A stretch of 64,000 bases of DNA, from contig CAWHUL010000003.1 of the NCBI GenBank assembly GCA_963832365.1, positions 62,001-126,000 of the forward strand. The letters run 5' to 3'. How positions within the stretch are numbered: position 1 is the stretch's first letter; each line of letters begins with the position of its first letter. The stretch comes from CAWBRT01 sp963832365 (lineage in GTDB: Bacteria > Acidobacteriota > Terriglobia > Terriglobales > Acidobacteriaceae). A program made the position numbers and the translations under genes. Below the pieces are notes generated by a model that saw only the letters and a list, made by a program, of their open reading frames with translations, did no database searches and had not been told where the DNA came from. Below are positions 8,336-16,975 of this stretch, piece by piece.

Positions 8336-9150
8336 CTAGTCACAACTCGCGCCGCGATACTGACGGTAATCGACGCCTTGCATTTCTATGATGCGGCACA
8401 TTTCGTGCAGCCGCGAACGCATGCGCTCCCCAATGCGATCGCCAAGCGACTCCTCGCGATTGGCCCGCGCCGCCGCGCGATAGCTGCCTGAGCGCTCGGC
8501 TTTCGGCCAGGCCCCCCGGAGGCTGATTACGGTAGTTGGTGGTGATGATCGTGGTGCGTTTTTCGTTATAGCGAGTATTCAAGATGTGGCTGACCATATC
8601 CTCCACCCACTCGGTGCTGCGGGCGGCGGCGAGTTCGTCGAGCACCAGCACTTCGCTCTGCAAGACGGGACGCAAGCACTTCGAACTCGGTGGTCTGGAC
8701 GGAGGCGTTATAGGAGTTCTGTATCTCCTTGAGCAGTTCGCGATAATCGTAAAAAAGGCACGGGATGCCTTTTTCGAAAATCAGTTCACGGATGATGCCG
8801 ACCGCGAGATGGGTTTTGCCTACTCCGATGGGACCTATCAGTAGCAAGCCTTTCTTCTCCACCGGATACTCAGTGACAAAACGGCAGGCGCCGCGATGCG
8901 CGGAAGCCAGTGACTTGAAAGGTCCTTCGTGATCGAAATTTGAAAGCTCGCAATGCTTATAACGTTCAGGAATACGGGCTTGCTCAAATAGGCGTGAGCC
9001 ACGGGAGCGAAGTTGGCAATCGCAGGTTGTCGCCTTTTCAACCGTGCGTCCACGTTCGTCTTCCGCGCGAACCATCTTGAAACCAGTCCCCCCGCAGATG
9101 GCGCAGGTCTGCGAGGTGCGGTTTGAAGATGCCTCAGCTCTCTGATTCAT
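8336..9150 (-). CDS. DnaC/IstB-like helicase loader ATPase with two frame breaks
   Basis: AAA+ ATPase of the DnaC/DnaI type that loads replicative helicase. The N-terminus has a Cys cluster (C16, C19, C43, C45) suggesting a zinc ribbon; Walker A is GPIGVGKT (106-113), and VLVLDELAA is the Walker B region. TTIITTNY is sensor 1. The reading frame breaks near 8677 (after EFEVL, resuming at RPVLQSEV) and again at a run of six G on this strand at 8512-8517, after which the frame SGSYRAAARANREESLGDRIGE continues to a stop at 8336. One base removed at each place restores a protein of about 270 aa. The homopolymer break points to sequencing error. The start at 9150 has no clear ribosome-binding site. 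Confidence 0.8.
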
Positions 9151-9289
9151 TCAGCAACTCTGAATGATGCAGCTCCTCTGCGCAACCGCAATACGAGGCT
9201 ACCCTGTGAGTAAGCTGTTGGAATCCGAGGTTATTTGTGGATGGAAGTGGATACCCGAGGTGATTAGGGTTGAACCAACAGATCGTGAT

Positions 9290-9661
9290 CTACAATCCTC
9301 CCGAACTTTCCTGGATTTCTCGCAGGCGAACCATCTCTTGGTTGTACTTATATTCCTGAACAGTTGTCGCTGTCACGCGTTTGTTCATGTACTGTGCGCA
9401 CTCGTCTGGGTTGGAGATTCGTGTAACTTTACCGCTATCGTTAATGAATACGGCATCCCCACTTCGCTCTGTGCAGGTTCGGTTGCAGGTGGCGCTGTCG
9501 CCGTTATAGACTACGCATTTAGTGTCGCAGACCCAGCCAGCCCATTGATTGCCTTTGTCTTCTGCATTCAGCAGGATCGCCGAAAACAGAAGAACACCGA
9601 GAAACAGCCATACGATTCGCTTCAGATGTATCCTCCTGGATGAGACGCTGACCAGTCCCAC
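9290..9661 (-). CDS. Small secreted cysteine-rich protein
   Basis: 123 aa. A basic N-terminus and hydrophobic segment (residues about 16-32, VWLFLGVLLFSAILL) followed by NAED predict a cleaved signal peptide. The mature part has four close cysteines (WVCDTKCVVY and TCNRTC) and one later (DEC), in a pattern like other acidobacterial secreted proteins with GWVCDxKC and a VFINDSGKV segment. No enzymatic motif is visible. Function unknown. Start Met 9661 is the furthest upstream; the signal peptide suggests translation could also begin close to the LKRIVW segment. Confidence 0.65.
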   Translation of the reverse strand: MGLVSVSSRRIHLKRIVWLFLGVLLFSAILLNAEDKGNQWAGWVCDTKCVVYNGDSATCNRTCTERSGDAVFINDSGKVTRISNPDECAQYMNKRVTATTVQEYKYNQEMVRLREIQESSGGL

Positions 9662-10523
9662 GTGACTCGTCAGGGCAGATTGCAGCTCTCAATAGCATCC
9701 AACGCTTCACACACTAACCACGCTGAATAATAAGCCGGTACGAACGATGCGCAACTGGCAAAGCTAACAGGGCTAATCCAAGGTTGTGGGTGAGAGTAAC
9801 TGCAATGACTGCACGAGCTGTGTCACCGGCGGACCCTCGCTGAACTTGGTGAGAGAGCGTGGGCGGCCATTCACTCGTAATTGTCGAGAATGCATGGTCC
9901 GCCGCCTGCCGGCCGCTGATAGGAGTTCAGCTCGAGATCTGACGGCAAATTAAGTTCTCCAACAGGGCGACAAGCCGTTCTGGCTTCACCACAGTATCAG
10001 AGCTTTCATTGCTAACCGCAGGATCATCCAAATCACGCAATCTGAAACAAGCTACAACTAGCGCGTAACTACTCCTGCAAAAAGAAATCAATAGAACTCT
10101 TAATACTCGTAGCCGTAGTAGGCCCTGGGGAAAAGTGGATAACCTCGAAGAGGTGGCGTGATTGTTGATCGAGACGCACTTCGAGACGTTGGAAAGGTGA
10201 ATCGTTTAATTACCCGCTCTGTGTATGTTTTGATCCTTGCAAGGGATAGGGGAAGTTTTATTCACTGCTTCCACATCTATTCCACAGGCTGTTCCGAGAA
10301 AAGCAGGGTACGAAGGTGGAAATCTTCTCCAAGTTCGTGAATTGCCGAGCCCTAAAGTTGATGGACGGTGATCGGCAGCTGTTCAAATCCTGCAGATTAG
10401 TCGACGATGGAACAGCCAGAAAAGCGCAAAGATAACCCGTGGCTAGCAATCAGAAATTCTTAACTAAAAAAGCAGATCATAAGAGATTGTTAAGTACATC
10501 CCCTGAGGTTTGGGACGGCTCAG
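9662..10523. other. Gene-free stretch with DnaA-box-like sites and an AT-rich patch
   Basis: No convincing gene. AGTGGATAA (10134-10142) and TTATTCACT (10258-10266) each differ from the DnaA-box consensus TTATNCACA by one base, and TATTCCACA lies at about 10279. An AT-rich patch at 10446-10497 stands out against the GC-rich surroundings. Together these resemble a replication origin, and the parA-parB-rsmG-mnmG block lies 7-15 kb away. No dnaA or dnaN gene is in the window, so this is only a candidate. Confidence 0.3.
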
Positions 10524-10553
10524 GTGTCATGCTGAGCGGCAGCGAAGTATCTG
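10524..10553. repeat. Interspersed repeat core, copy 3 (half element)
   Basis: GTGTCATGCTGAGCGGCAGC followed by GAAGTATCTG matches the core of the elements at 1032, 7032 and 14195 with small changes; no inverted partner is seen. The remaining 10554-10954 has no gene on either strand that I can support. Confidence 0.6.
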
Positions 10554-10954
10554 GCTCCGCTGTCGCTTCTAATGAGCTTGTTCCTCAATAAATCTCACAT
10601 CGCTGCAACCGGGCTCTGGCCGGATGCGTCTAACGGCAAGCAAGTGGAAACCGTGCTCCTGGATACGCCCGAACCACCTGCTTTTTTGAAACCTGGCTCC
10701 GAAACCAGCGGACCAGCTTCTCTGGAACCTTTGGCGCCAACCAACGCTGGGGTTCGGTGAAAGCCTCGGCTTCACAGCTAAAGAGCAGCCGTTGTCGCGG
10801 CTGAAATTCCTCATTTGTTCGGGAAGATAACAAGGGCTCGTCCGCTACCAACCGATTTGCTTCGAGATAGCTGAACGGTTACAAGGCCGAGGTTCGGCCT
10901 CTTGCGGCTTTTTCGCCGGCCCGCGCGGCTGGCGCGTAGAAAGGATATGTTGTA

Positions 10955-12370
10955 GTGAAAAAGAGAGAATTTGATATCACCCAAACCTGGAAAACCGACC
11001 CGCGCTGGAAGGGAGTCGAGCGTCCGTATACGGCGGAAGACGTTGATCGCCTGCGGGGATCGGTTCACGTCGAACATACGCTGGCGCGTCTGGGAGCCGA
11101 GAGGCTCTGGCGGATGATGCATGAAGATGAGTACGTCCCGACGCTTGGCGCCATGACCGGCAATCAGGCCATTGAGATGGTGCAAGCGGGATTGAAAGCC
11201 ATCTACGTGAGCGGATGGCAGGTGGCCGGCGACGCCAATACGGCGGGACAGGTGTACCCCGACCAGAGCCTGTATCCGGTGGATAGCGTTCCCGCCATGG
11301 TGCGCCGAATTAATAATGCACTGTTGCGAGCCGATCAGATTCATCACTCGGAGGGAAAGAACGGCATCAACTGGTTGGTTCCACTGGTGGCTGATGCCGA
11401 AGCTGGTTTCGGCGGCACTCTGAATGCTTTTGAGCTGATGAAGGCCATGATCGAGGCCGGCGCCGCGGGTGTCCACTTCGAAGATCAGCTTTCCTCGGCC
11501 AAAAAGTGCGGACACCTGGGCGGCAAAGTGCTGGTGCCGACCATGGAGGCCGTACAGAAGCTGATTGCGGCCCGTTTGGCAGCCGACGTCATGGGCGTGC
11601 CTGCGATTGTGATGGCGCGCACGGATGCCAATGCCGCTACCCTGATCACCACTGATGTCGACCCGCGCGATCAGCAGTTCCTGACCCGTGAACCACGCAC
11701 ACACGAAGGGTTTTTCCACATCCGCAACGGGCTGAATTCGGCCATCGCACGCGGCCTGGCCTATGCTCCGTATGCCGACCTCATCTGGTGCGAAACCTCG
11801 GAACCTAGCCTGGAAGAAGCGCGGCGCTTTGCCGATGCGATCCACGCGGAATTCCCCGGCAAGATGCTGGCCTACAACTGTTCGCCGTCGTTCAACTGGA
11901 AGAAGAAGCTTGACGACGCTACCATCGCCAAGTTCCAGCGCGAACTGGGCGCCATGAATTACAAGTTCCAGTTCATTACCCTGGCTGGCTTCCACGCCCT
12001 GAACCTCAGTATTTTCGAGTTGGCTCGCGGCTACAAGGAAAGCGGCATGACGGCCTACTCGCGGCTACAGGAAAAGGAATTCAGCCGTGAGAAGCACTAT
12101 GGCTATGCCGCCGCCAAGCACCAGCGGTTTGTGGGTACCGGATACTTTGACGAGGTTACCCAGGTGATCGCCGGCGGAAGCTCCTCGACCACAGCGTTGA
12201 AGGGCTCTACCGAGGAAGAACAGTTCACGCACAACGGCTTCCATGAGCGTGAAAAGAAGGGTATCGGCAATCCCGCCTGCTCGCCCGTGCTCGGCGAATG
12301 CGCCGCGATCGACGAGGGCAAGGATATGGTGCAGTTGAAGTCCACGAACGATCCGAAGGCCGCGGCGTAA
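10955..12370 (+). CDS. aceA: Isocitrate lyase
   Basis: Splits isocitrate to glyoxylate and succinate, first step of the glyoxylate shunt for growth on acetate or fatty acids. The catalytic loop KKCGH is at residues 183-187 (Cys185), preceded by WLVPLVADAEAGFGG and VHFEDQ; the substrate-binding segment YNCSPSFNWKKKL also matches. The family usually ends shortly after a GSTEEEQF-type sequence. Here that sequence occurs at about residue 425 and is followed by roughly 45 further residues (THNGFHEREKKGIG and on), an unusual tail. The start is GTG 10955 with AAAGGAT upstream. No malate synthase is in the window. Confidence 0.96.
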   Translation: MKKREFDITQTWKTDPRWKGVERPYTAEDVDRLRGSVHVEHTLARLGAERLWRMMHEDEYVPTLGAMTGNQAIEMVQAGLKAIYVSGWQVAGDANTAGQVYPDQSLYPVDSVPAMVRRINNALLRADQIHHSEGKNGINWLVPLVADAEAGFGGTLNAFELMKAMIEAGAAGVHFEDQLSSAKKCGHLGGKVLVPTMEAVQKLIAARLAADVMGVPAIVMARTDANAATLITTDVDPRDQQFLTREPRTHEGFFHIRNGLNSAIARGLAYAPYADLIWCETSEPSLEEARRFADAIHAEFPGKMLAYNCSPSFNWKKKLDDATIAKFQRELGAMNYKFQFITLAGFHALNLSIFELARGYKESGMTAYSRLQEKEFSREKHYGYAAAKHQRFVGTGYFDEVTQVIAGGSSSTTALKGSTEEEQFTHNGFHEREKKGIGNPACSPVLGECAAIDEGKDMVQLKSTNDPKAAA

Positions 12371-12560
12371 GCACGGTTAGCACTACAACCCCTCGGCAGA
12401 CCGCAGACAATCGTCTGACGGGGGGTTCGTCTTTAGGGGCGACTATCCGGCATCTGTCGAGATCGTCGCCATTTGTCCGGTTCCCGACCAGATTCGCGGG
12501 CCGTTGACGCCCGGAATTTCCCAATCCTGCACTAAACTCCTGATTTCGCATCACGTTCTC

Positions 12561-12590
12561 TTGACATAGCGAGCGCCGGGGAGCGTAATT
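12561..12590 (+). promoter_or_regulatory. Possible sigma-70 promoter of the HU gene
   Basis: A perfect -35 hexamer TTGACA (12561-12566) is followed at 18 bases by GTAATT (12585-12590), a weak -10. The HU start is about 33 bases further on. Only the -35 is convincing. Confidence 0.4.
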
Positions 12591-12623
12591 GCACCCGCAA
12601 GTCTCTGTGTCGGAGGGATGTGC

Positions 12624-12902
12624 ATGAATAAAGCTGATTTAGTCGATCGAATCGCCGCTACTACAGCAATCAGCAAGACCCAGGCGACGACAGCGATAGA
12701 AACATTCATCAGCAGTGTCTCCTCGACCTTGAAGAAAGGCGAGCGGGTTACTCTGGTGGGTTTCGGAACATTTTGTATTTCTCAGCACAAAGCGAGAAAT
12801 GGCCGCAATCCGCAGACTGGAGCACTTATAAAGATTGCCGCTCGGCGGGTAGCGAAGTTCACGCCAGGCGTTGAGCTGAAGAAAGCAGTCAATCGCAAAT
12901 AG
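12624..12902 (+). CDS. hup: HU-family nucleoid DNA-binding protein
   Basis: Dimeric histone-like protein that bends DNA and compacts the nucleoid. 92 aa with MNKADLVDRIAATT at the start, VTLVGFGTF in the beta body and GRNPQTGALIKI in the DNA-wrapping arm, all HU hallmarks. The start is ATG 12624, not ATG 12618: the GGAGG site at 12612-12616 is only one base from 12618 but seven from 12624, and the HU family begins MNK. A terminator follows at 12924. Confidence 0.95.
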   Translation: MNKADLVDRIAATTAISKTQATTAIETFISSVSSTLKKGERVTLVGFGTFCISQHKARNGRNPQTGALIKIAARRVAKFTPGVELKKAVNRK

Positions 12903-12923
12903 GATTTTCGGATCTCATTCGAG

Positions 12924-12948
12924 GCGAGGACTCAGGTCCTCGCTTTTT
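12924..12948 (+). terminator. Rho-independent terminator of the HU gene
   Basis: GCGAGGAC / GTCCTCGC stem of 8 bp with a 4-base loop and five T, about 20 bases after the HU stop. Confidence 0.9.
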
Positions 12949-12987
12949 CCTTGCCCGCCAGCGGCCACCCTCACGGTTTTCGCCATT

Positions 12988-13203
12988 TCAGCATTTCGTC
13001 ACCCACCAGCGGCGGAGCGCGACGATGGACCAGACGGCTTCAACCAGCCCGAATGGCCATGCACCTTGCAGAAAGCCGTAGAGCGATCCCAACATGCACG
13101 CTACGGCGAATCCCAGGATGAACCACGGACTCCGATTCTCGAAGGCGTAGCAGACGAGCATGGCCGTGACCGCAAACAGTCCAAACAAGGAGAGTCGGTT
13201 CAT
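12988..13203 (-). CDS. Small membrane protein
   Basis: 71 aa, with a first hydrophobic stretch at residues 5-21 and a second at about 28-45, then GAWPFGLVEAVWSIVALRRWW. This pattern occurs in small conserved bacterial membrane proteins of unknown function; I recognise the pattern but no named role. It converges with the HU gene across the HU terminator. Confidence 0.65.
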   Translation of the reverse strand: MNRLSLFGLFAVTAMLVCYAFENRSPWFILGFAVACMLGSLYGFLQGAWPFGLVEAVWSIVALRRWWVTKC

Positions 13204-13307
13204 TTTGCTTACCGGTTCGGGAAGCTATATCCAGCAAAAGGGCCGGGCAGAGCGCCCGGCGCTGATATCAGGGATAAGCCAACTCCCGCTACAAATTATA
13301 TTCAGTC

Positions 13308-13379
13308 CTAGAAGGAGGCCTTGGTCTTCTTCTTGGGTGGTTTCTTGACTTCACGTTTTGGTGCGTTCTTGTTTGCCAT
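13308..13379 (-). CDS. Very small Lys/Pro-rich basic peptide
   Basis: 23 codons from ATG 13379 to TAG 13308. The peptide begins MANKNAPKREVKKPPKKKTK, with about ten Lys/Arg. Short MANxNA..KREKKKPKKK peptides are found in many bacteria and are usually missed by gene finders. No strong ribosome-binding site is visible. The function is unknown; the high charge suggests nucleic-acid or ribosome contact. The flanking interval 13204-13587 has no other gene. Confidence 0.55.
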   Translation of the reverse strand: MANKNAPKREVKKPPKKKTKASF

Positions 13380-13587
13380 GCTCAAAGTCTACCCCATGGG
13401 TCAAGCAGTTCAATGCCGATGGATCAAGCTGACCAATACCCTGAATACCGCCGCGGCCCGTTTCCGATTTGTTTGTATTCCGACTAAAATTGGTTCGAGT
13501 TGCGCGATGGAACCAGCTTTTATCTGCATCGCGGCCTGAATTCCGGCATCTCTCAAGTGGGTTACTACTCTGAAATGGAGACTACAA

Positions 13588-14154
13588 ATGCGAACGCGTT
13601 TGAGTGTGCTGTTGGGCTTTGTGCTATTGGTTACGGCGCAGGTCTTTTGCGCCAATGAGTTCACAATTGATCCGGGCCATTCCTCGGCGAATTTCGCGGT
13701 GAAACATCTGATGATCAGCACCGTGCACGGCAGGTTCAGCGACGTTTCCGGCACGATCATCTATGACGATAAGGACCCATCGAAGTCGTCGGTGCTGGTC
13801 GTAATCAAGACCGCGGGTGTAAATACCGACAACCAGAGCCGCGATAAGCATCTTCGGAGCGCCGATTTTTTCGAGACCGACAAGTACCCCGAGATGCGCT
13901 TTCAAAGCACCAGGGTCGAAGCGGTCGGGGATCTGCTTCAGGTAACCGGCAACTTGACGATGAAGGGCGTCACGCACCAAATCATGTTGCCGATCACGCT
14001 TGCCAGGGCCGAGGTGAAGGGCAAAACCCGTCTCGGTATTGAGGCCGGCACAACCCTGAACCGCTTCGACTACAACATCTCGTACGATTCCACCGGTGCG
14101 TCGGTTGGCAAGGACATCAAGATCGATATCAACGTGGAAGCCGTAAAGAACTAG
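13588..14154 (+). CDS. Secreted YceI-family protein
   Basis: 188 aa. The signal peptide at residues 1-22 ends near QVFCA. The mature part begins FTIDPGHSSANFAVKHLMIS and contains VHGRFSDVSGTI, then a later FNRFDYNISY-like segment (TTLNRFDYNI), which are YceI lipocalin-like hallmarks. YceI proteins are periplasmic beta-barrels that bind isoprenoid or fatty-acyl chains; the ligand here cannot be told. No operon partner: the downstream interval is occupied by an interspersed repeat starting 3 bases after the stop. Confidence 0.9.
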   Translation: MRTRLSVLLGFVLLVTAQVFCANEFTIDPGHSSANFAVKHLMISTVHGRFSDVSGTIIYDDKDPSKSSVLVVIKTAGVNTDNQSRDKHLRSADFFETDKYPEMRFQSTRVEAVGDLLQVTGNLTMKGVTHQIMLPITLARAEVKGKTRLGIEAGTTLNRFDYNISYDSTGASVGKDIKIDINVEAVKN

Positions 14155-14156
14155 AG

Positions 14157-14375
14157 TAGCGTCCCAGAATTTCGCGCAATAACTTTTGAAGTGTCATTCT
14201 GAGCGGAGCGAAGAATCCCAGCACGGCGCGGAGCTGAGACGCAGCCGAAGGACTTCATAAAAGCTCAGAGTGGCGCGGGTTAGGGCAGTTTTCATGGGAT
14301 GTTTCGCTACGCTCAACATGACACTCCGGGGAAAGTTAGTTAAGTTACGGCAGGTATTTCCGGGACACGACACTA
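14157..14375. repeat. Interspersed inverted-repeat element, copy 4 (complete, opposite orientation)
   Basis: Left end TAGCGTCCCAGAATTTCGCG, right end TTTCCGGGACACGACACTA; these are imperfect inverted repeats. The core has TGTCATTCTGAGCGGAGCGA at 14192. The interior (GCAGCCGAAGGACTTCATAA) is the reverse complement of the interior of the copy at 6994, so the two elements are inserted in opposite directions. Length is about 219 bp. Confidence 0.8.
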
Positions 14376-14523
14376 GCCTGCTGCAATGAAGGATTGTTGC
14401 GTCCTGCGCCCGCGCCGCGCATCCAAAACAAGCGCGATCTGGCCCAATACCCGACTCCCCGGCTTGCCGGATTTCGGTGCTTCCGGCTACAATAGATTTT
14501 TAGGCGCAGAGGTTTTTGCAATT

Positions 14524-14748
14524 ATGAAAGCAGCAACCCATCCCAATTATTCGGAAGTACGCGTGCAGTGCGCCTGCGGTCACAGCTTTTTGACCCGCAG
14601 CACCCACCACGGCGACATCCACGTTGAAATCTGTTCCAACTGCCATCCCTTCTTCACCGGCAAGCAGAGGGAGATTGACACCGCCGGACGCATCGAGCGC
14701 TTCCGTCGTAAGTACGCCAAGGTCGAGAAGAAGGTCGAGACGAAATAG
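14524..14748 (+). CDS. rpmE: 50S ribosomal protein L31
   Basis: 74 aa starting MKAATHPNYSEVRVQCACGH. The zinc-binding type is shown by CACGH near the start and CSNCHPFFTGKQ in the middle, so this is the Cys-containing form, not the zinc-independent paralogue. The open frame extends far upstream, but the L31 family begins here and GCAGAGG precedes ATG 14524. The stretch 14376-14523 upstream holds no gene. A terminator follows. Confidence 0.96.
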   Translation: MKAATHPNYSEVRVQCACGHSFLTRSTHHGDIHVEICSNCHPFFTGKQREIDTAGRIERFRRKYAKVEKKVETK

Positions 14749-14785
14749 CGCGGAACAAGCGCAATCGAGTCATTCGCGAGCAAAG

Positions 14786-14807
14786 CCTCCGTGAATGCGG
14801 AGGTTTT
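14786..14807 (+). terminator. Rho-independent terminator of rpmE
   Basis: CCTCCG / CGGAGG stem of 6 bp with a 6-base loop and TTTT, about 37 bases after the rpmE stop. Confidence 0.8.
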
Positions 14808-14876
14808 CTTTTGCCTGATTGCCTCTCGCACGGAAGGCAGTCGTTCGTGTCGGCCCACAAGCTAAAATAGAGCTGC

Positions 14877-15983
14877 GTGCATAAGTTTTACGACAACCCG
14901 GCAGAGCGCACGGCCCCGGCCGAGGCCAGGGTTCCGGCGCGCCTCCAAATCGGGGACGTTGCTATTGCTCCGGCCACCGTGCTGGCTCCTATGGCGGGCA
15001 TTACCGATACGGTCTTCCGGCGCTTCATTCGCGAGATGGGGGGCTGCGGCCTGATCATGACCGAGTTCACCTCGGCCGAGGGCGTTCTGCGCGGCAAGGA
15101 TCGCAAGGCGAAGCGCTACCTCCACTTCTACGAAGACGAGCACCCGATTTCAGCGCAACTGTTCGGCAGGAATCCAGAGGCGCTGGGCGAGGCCGCGCGC
15201 ATGATCGAGGGACTGGGTTTCGACCTGGTCGACTTGAACCTTGGCTGCCCGGCAAAGAAAGTCGTCAAGTGCAATGGGGGCTCGGGACTGTTGCGCGACC
15301 TGCCGCTGATCGAGCGCATCTTCCGCTCGGTTCGCGCCGCCGTGAAGATTCCGTTCACTGTGAAGTTCCGCGCCGGCTGGAACGATCAAGAGCTTATCCA
15401 TCCGCAACTGGCGAGGCTGGCCGAAGAGTGTGGACTGAACGCCGTCGCCATGCACGCGCGCACCCGTGAGCAGGGCTACAGCGGCCAGGCACAGTGGGAT
15501 TGGATCGCCGAATTGAAGCAGTTGGTGCGGATCCCCGTCATCGGCAACGGCGACATCCGCTCACCGGAGGACGCGGCCTCCATGGTCTCTGGAACCGGCT
15601 GCGATGCGGTGATGATCGGGCGTTCGGCGGCATCGAACCCGTGGATCTTCAGGCAGATTGCGGAGTACACGGAGCGTGGCTGCTATGGGACGGCCACCGA
15701 ATCCGATCGCTTCCACATGATCCATCGATACTTCGAGATGTTGATCGAAGAGGAATATCGCGACACTCCCGGAAAGATGAAGCAATTTGCCTCCTGGTTT
15801 ACGCACGGCGTCCGCAACGGCGCGCAGTTGCGCAAGGCGATTTATCATGCGCAGGACGAGCGCCAGATTCTCGAAGAGGTGGAGCGGTTTTTCGAGCCCC
15901 TGTTGAGCGGGAAGGAAGTGGCGGACAACGCCGCCGATTCCAGTGCGCCGCTGGCGACATCGGCGGGCGCCACCTGCGGTTGA
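14877..15983 (+). CDS. dusB: tRNA-dihydrouridine synthase B
   Basis: Flavin enzyme that reduces uridine to dihydrouridine in tRNA. APMAGITDTVFRRF (37-50) binds FMN, and the catalytic Cys124 is in NLGCPAKKVVKCNGGSGLL. VIGNGDIRSPEDA and AVMIGRSAASNPWIF complete the TIM barrel, followed by the helical tRNA-binding domain. Length is 368 aa, with a GTG start at 14877. The last 25 residues (ADNAADSSAPLATSAGAT) are low complexity and probably disordered. Confidence 0.94.
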   Translation: MHKFYDNPAERTAPAEARVPARLQIGDVAIAPATVLAPMAGITDTVFRRFIREMGGCGLIMTEFTSAEGVLRGKDRKAKRYLHFYEDEHPISAQLFGRNPEALGEAARMIEGLGFDLVDLNLGCPAKKVVKCNGGSGLLRDLPLIERIFRSVRAAVKIPFTVKFRAGWNDQELIHPQLARLAEECGLNAVAMHARTREQGYSGQAQWDWIAELKQLVRIPVIGNGDIRSPEDAASMVSGTGCDAVMIGRSAASNPWIFRQIAEYTERGCYGTATESDRFHMIHRYFEMLIEEEYRDTPGKMKQFASWFTHGVRNGAQLRKAIYHAQDERQILEEVERFFEPLLSGKEVADNAADSSAPLATSAGATCG

Positions 15984-16011
15984 TCGTCTTCGAGGCATCA
16001 GATGGCGATTC

Positions 16012-16506
16012 TCAGCCGCCGGCAACCAACGCGCGATACTCCTGCTGCGAGTTGGAAGAGCGCAGAACCCAGAGAGTGTAGATTCCGAGCGCCGTTCCGA
16101 ACGGTATTTCAAACAAAGACACAAATCCGAGGAAGAGCGCCAGCCCACGCGCCCATGCGGCTCGTTTGAGAAGTCCAATGCCGGCCGCTCCCGCGAGTAC
16201 ACCCTTGCCCGCGATCAACAGAGCGATGACATTGACAATGGGGCGCACAAAGAGCGGATCGGCGTAAGAACCATGCTCGAGGGCCTGAAAGAGAACATTG
16301 CCGGCGGCAAATATGATAACGCCGCCCAGCACATGCAGTCCCGCGAAGATCAGCCAGAGGATGCTCGCGACATGAATATGCCGTGCCACGCGTCCGCCGC
16401 CAGTGGCGCGGGCTGCGGCGAATGGGTCGGGCGAAACCGGTTTGCCACAGTTGGAACAGAAGTGCTGCGCGGGCTGTAGTTGCGTCCCGCACGCCTCGCA
16501 AAACAT
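16012..16506 (-). CDS. Zinc-ribbon membrane protein
   Basis: 164 aa. The N-terminus MFCEACGTQLQPAQHFCSNC is a four-Cys zinc ribbon. It is followed by a linker and four hydrophobic segments (about 48-70, 84-105, 103-125 and 128-148). This zinc-ribbon-plus-membrane layout is frequent in Acidobacteriota, with no assigned function. It converges on dusB with 28 bases between the stops. Confidence 0.75.
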   Translation of the reverse strand: MFCEACGTQLQPAQHFCSNCGKPVSPDPFAAARATGGGRVARHIHVASILWLIFAGLHVLGGVIIFAAGNVLFQALEHGSYADPLFVRPIVNVIALLIAGKGVLAGAAGIGLLKRAAWARGLALFLGFVSLFEIPFGTALGIYTLWVLRSSNSQQEYRALVAGG

Positions 16507-16639
16507 CGGTCGCGTCCTCCTCTTGAATGTGGGCAGTATAGCTCAGCCTGAGCTGGTGCCGAGGAAGCGGGCTGGCTGTGCGAGCTGGCAGATGGCCGCG
16601 CCGGGATGTTGAGTCCGGGTACATATCTATATATGCTGA

Positions 16640-16864
16640 TTAATAATAGATAAGCAATTCGAGCAAAGCGACTACTTCGGTGTCTACGACGGACGTCGGC
16701 ATCTCTCTGCTGCGATCCGCTTGATACGTTCTGATGTGGCCGATGTGCAACTCCGCCAGCGGGACTTCGAATGTGTCGGCCCATCGTTGCAGCTGAACCC
16801 GCAGGGGATCAGTCCAAACGACTGCTGCTTCGCGGATGGTCATCGTGCTTCGAATCTCGGCCAT
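16640..16864 (-). pseudogene. Orphan tyrosine-recombinase core-binding-type domain
   Basis: 74 aa with TMTIREAAVVWTD, LHIGHIRTYQADRSREM and VVDTEVVALLELL. This helical pattern is like the SAM-like core-binding domain of phage integrases (IxHIRxYQxxR...INHEV). No catalytic domain (R, HxxR, Y) follows on either strand, so it is either a remnant or one of the small standalone proteins of this type that seem common in Acidobacteriota. The rest of 16507-16975 holds nothing else. Confidence 0.4.
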
Positions 16865-16975
16865 TCGGTCTCAAGATGCCTTCGCTGGTCGTCACAAACA
16901 ACTCGGGGCACCAACGGAACCGCCTCACCCACATGAAAAAATAAAATGAGGAAGAGGCGTTTTAAATCTTACGAC

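Noticed and set aside
10158..10340. Short plus-strand open frame in the gene-free region
   Set aside because: 60 codons, no ribosome-binding site, no family signal; it overlaps the DnaA-box-like sequences.
10811..11995. 394-codon open frame opposite isocitrate lyase
   Set aside because: Composition is typical of an antisense shadow, and isocitrate lyase has all its catalytic motifs.
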